DNA from: Actinomycetes bacterium
GTDB lineage: Bacteria > Actinomycetota > Coriobacteriia > Coriobacteriales > Eggerthellaceae
Assembly: GCA_023460315.1 (NCBI GenBank)
Contig: JAEWQO010000018.1
Location: 1 to 11,354 of the forward strand
Length of the DNA stretch: 11,354 nucleotides
Direction of reading: 5' to 3'
Part shown: positions 10,903-11,354 of the stretch, in pieces
Numbering within the stretch: position 1 is the stretch's first letter
Layout: each line of letters opens with the position of its first letter
The notes under the pieces: generated by a model
Seen by the model: the letters and a program-made list of their open reading frames with translations, nothing else
What the model was told of the DNA's origin: nothing
Database searches by the model: none
Program-made: the position numbers and the translations under genes

Positions 10903-11354
10903 ATGGATTTTTCGTGTTATGTAAAACAGAGTATTATTACAAATCCACGCAAATATAAGAGCTGGTATGAACCATTGCCGTCATCTCCGACAGACTTATT
11001 GCGAATGGTGCAGGGGTTGGTTATTCATGGAGATCAGGGCAAGCTTTACGGCGTTTCGTTTAGTAAACGCCAATTGGAGGAAGAGTTGCTTCGCACTGTA
11101 CCACAGATGCTGGAAAAGCTATTCCAGATAGACCAAAGACCGCTTGCTTCTTCAAGGTCACCACAATTGCGCTTGATCGGTATGTGCAGGGATTACGCAT
11201 TGCTTTTGGTATCCTTTTTACGCTACAAAGGAATTCCCGCCCGTCTTCGGGTAGGCTTTGCAGGTTACTTTGGGAGCGAACTCATGTATGAGGATCACTG
11301 GCTGGTTGAATATTACAGCTTGGAGGAACAGCGGTGGGTACGAATGGATGCACA
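10903..11354 (+). CDS. Transglutaminase-like domain protein, 3' end beyond window
   Basis: An open frame starts at ATG 10903, after the ribosome binding site GAGGAGGG (10889-10896), and runs unbroken to the window end (150 codons and two bases). Residues 95-97 are CRD in MCRDYALLLVSFLRYKGIPARLRVGF, residues 131-133 are DHW in YEDHWLVEYY, and D149 lies in RWVRMDA. These fit the Cys-His-Asp triad (C95, H132, D149) of the transglutaminase-like superfamily, whose bacterial members are often cysteine proteases rather than crosslinking enzymes. No signal peptide is seen, so it is probably cytosolic. It stands under the MerR-type promoter and is divergent from the Xre gene. Substrate and length are unknown, and whether it belongs to the mobile element or to flanking DNA cannot be told. 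Confidence 0.82.
   Translation, partial: MDFSCYVKQSIITNPRKYKSWYEPLPSSPTDLLRMVQGLVIHGDQGKLYGVSFSKRQLEEELLRTVPQMLEKLFQIDQRPLASSRSPQLRLIGMCRDYALLLVSFLRYKGIPARLRVGFAGYFGSELMYEDHWLVEYYSLEEQRWVRMDA

Overview
This window looks like the mobilisation (DNA-processing) part of an integrative and conjugative element from a Clostridia-class Firmicute, probably a gut anaerobe. The evidence is gene content and order: the end of an NlpC/P60 wall hydrolase, two small conserved element proteins, a ribbon-helix-helix protein, a MobP-type relaxase, a TOPRIM/DUF3991 protein, a VirD4-type coupling ATPase and a small helix-turn-helix protein, all on the plus strand. Nearly all genes have strong AGGAGG-type ribosome binding sites. 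No tRNA, rRNA, integrase, CRISPR array or insertion sequence was seen, and neither end of the element is visible.

Layout. Positions 1-1370 hold the tail of the transfer/wall-hydrolase region: NlpC/P60 end, a DUF6329-like protein and a DUF6103-like protein. Positions 1371-1765 have no convincing gene but carry several hairpins just upstream of the ribbon-helix-helix gene; this is the best candidate for the origin of transfer. Positions 1766-2571 hold the ribbon-helix-helix protein and a small helical protein. Positions 2587-3889 form a clearly different block: a strongly AT-rich gene for a SEC-C zinc-motif protein, with its own extended -10 promoter and its own rho-independent terminator, wedged between accessory mobilisation genes and the relaxase. 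It looks like recently acquired cargo and is the best candidate here for an undescribed function, possibly defence. Positions 3907-10226 are a tightly packed relaxase - TOPRIM - coupling protein - HTH operon. The relaxase carries about twelve SEL1 repeats after its catalytic domain.

Positions 10227-10902 contain a minus-strand Xre-type repressor gene with terminators and a possible operator. Positions 10851-10881 are a textbook MerR-family promoter (TTGACT, 19-base spacer with a perfect dyad, TAAGGT). It drives a transglutaminase-like protease gene that runs off the right end. No MerR gene lies in the window.

Inferred joint action: the ribbon-helix-helix protein and relaxase would assemble on the oriT region, nick it, and be delivered by the VirD4-type ATPase to the mating channel, whose wall-opening enzyme ends at the left edge. 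The TOPRIM protein probably helps copy or process the transferred strand. Family names and functions come from motif recognition by eye; no database search was run.
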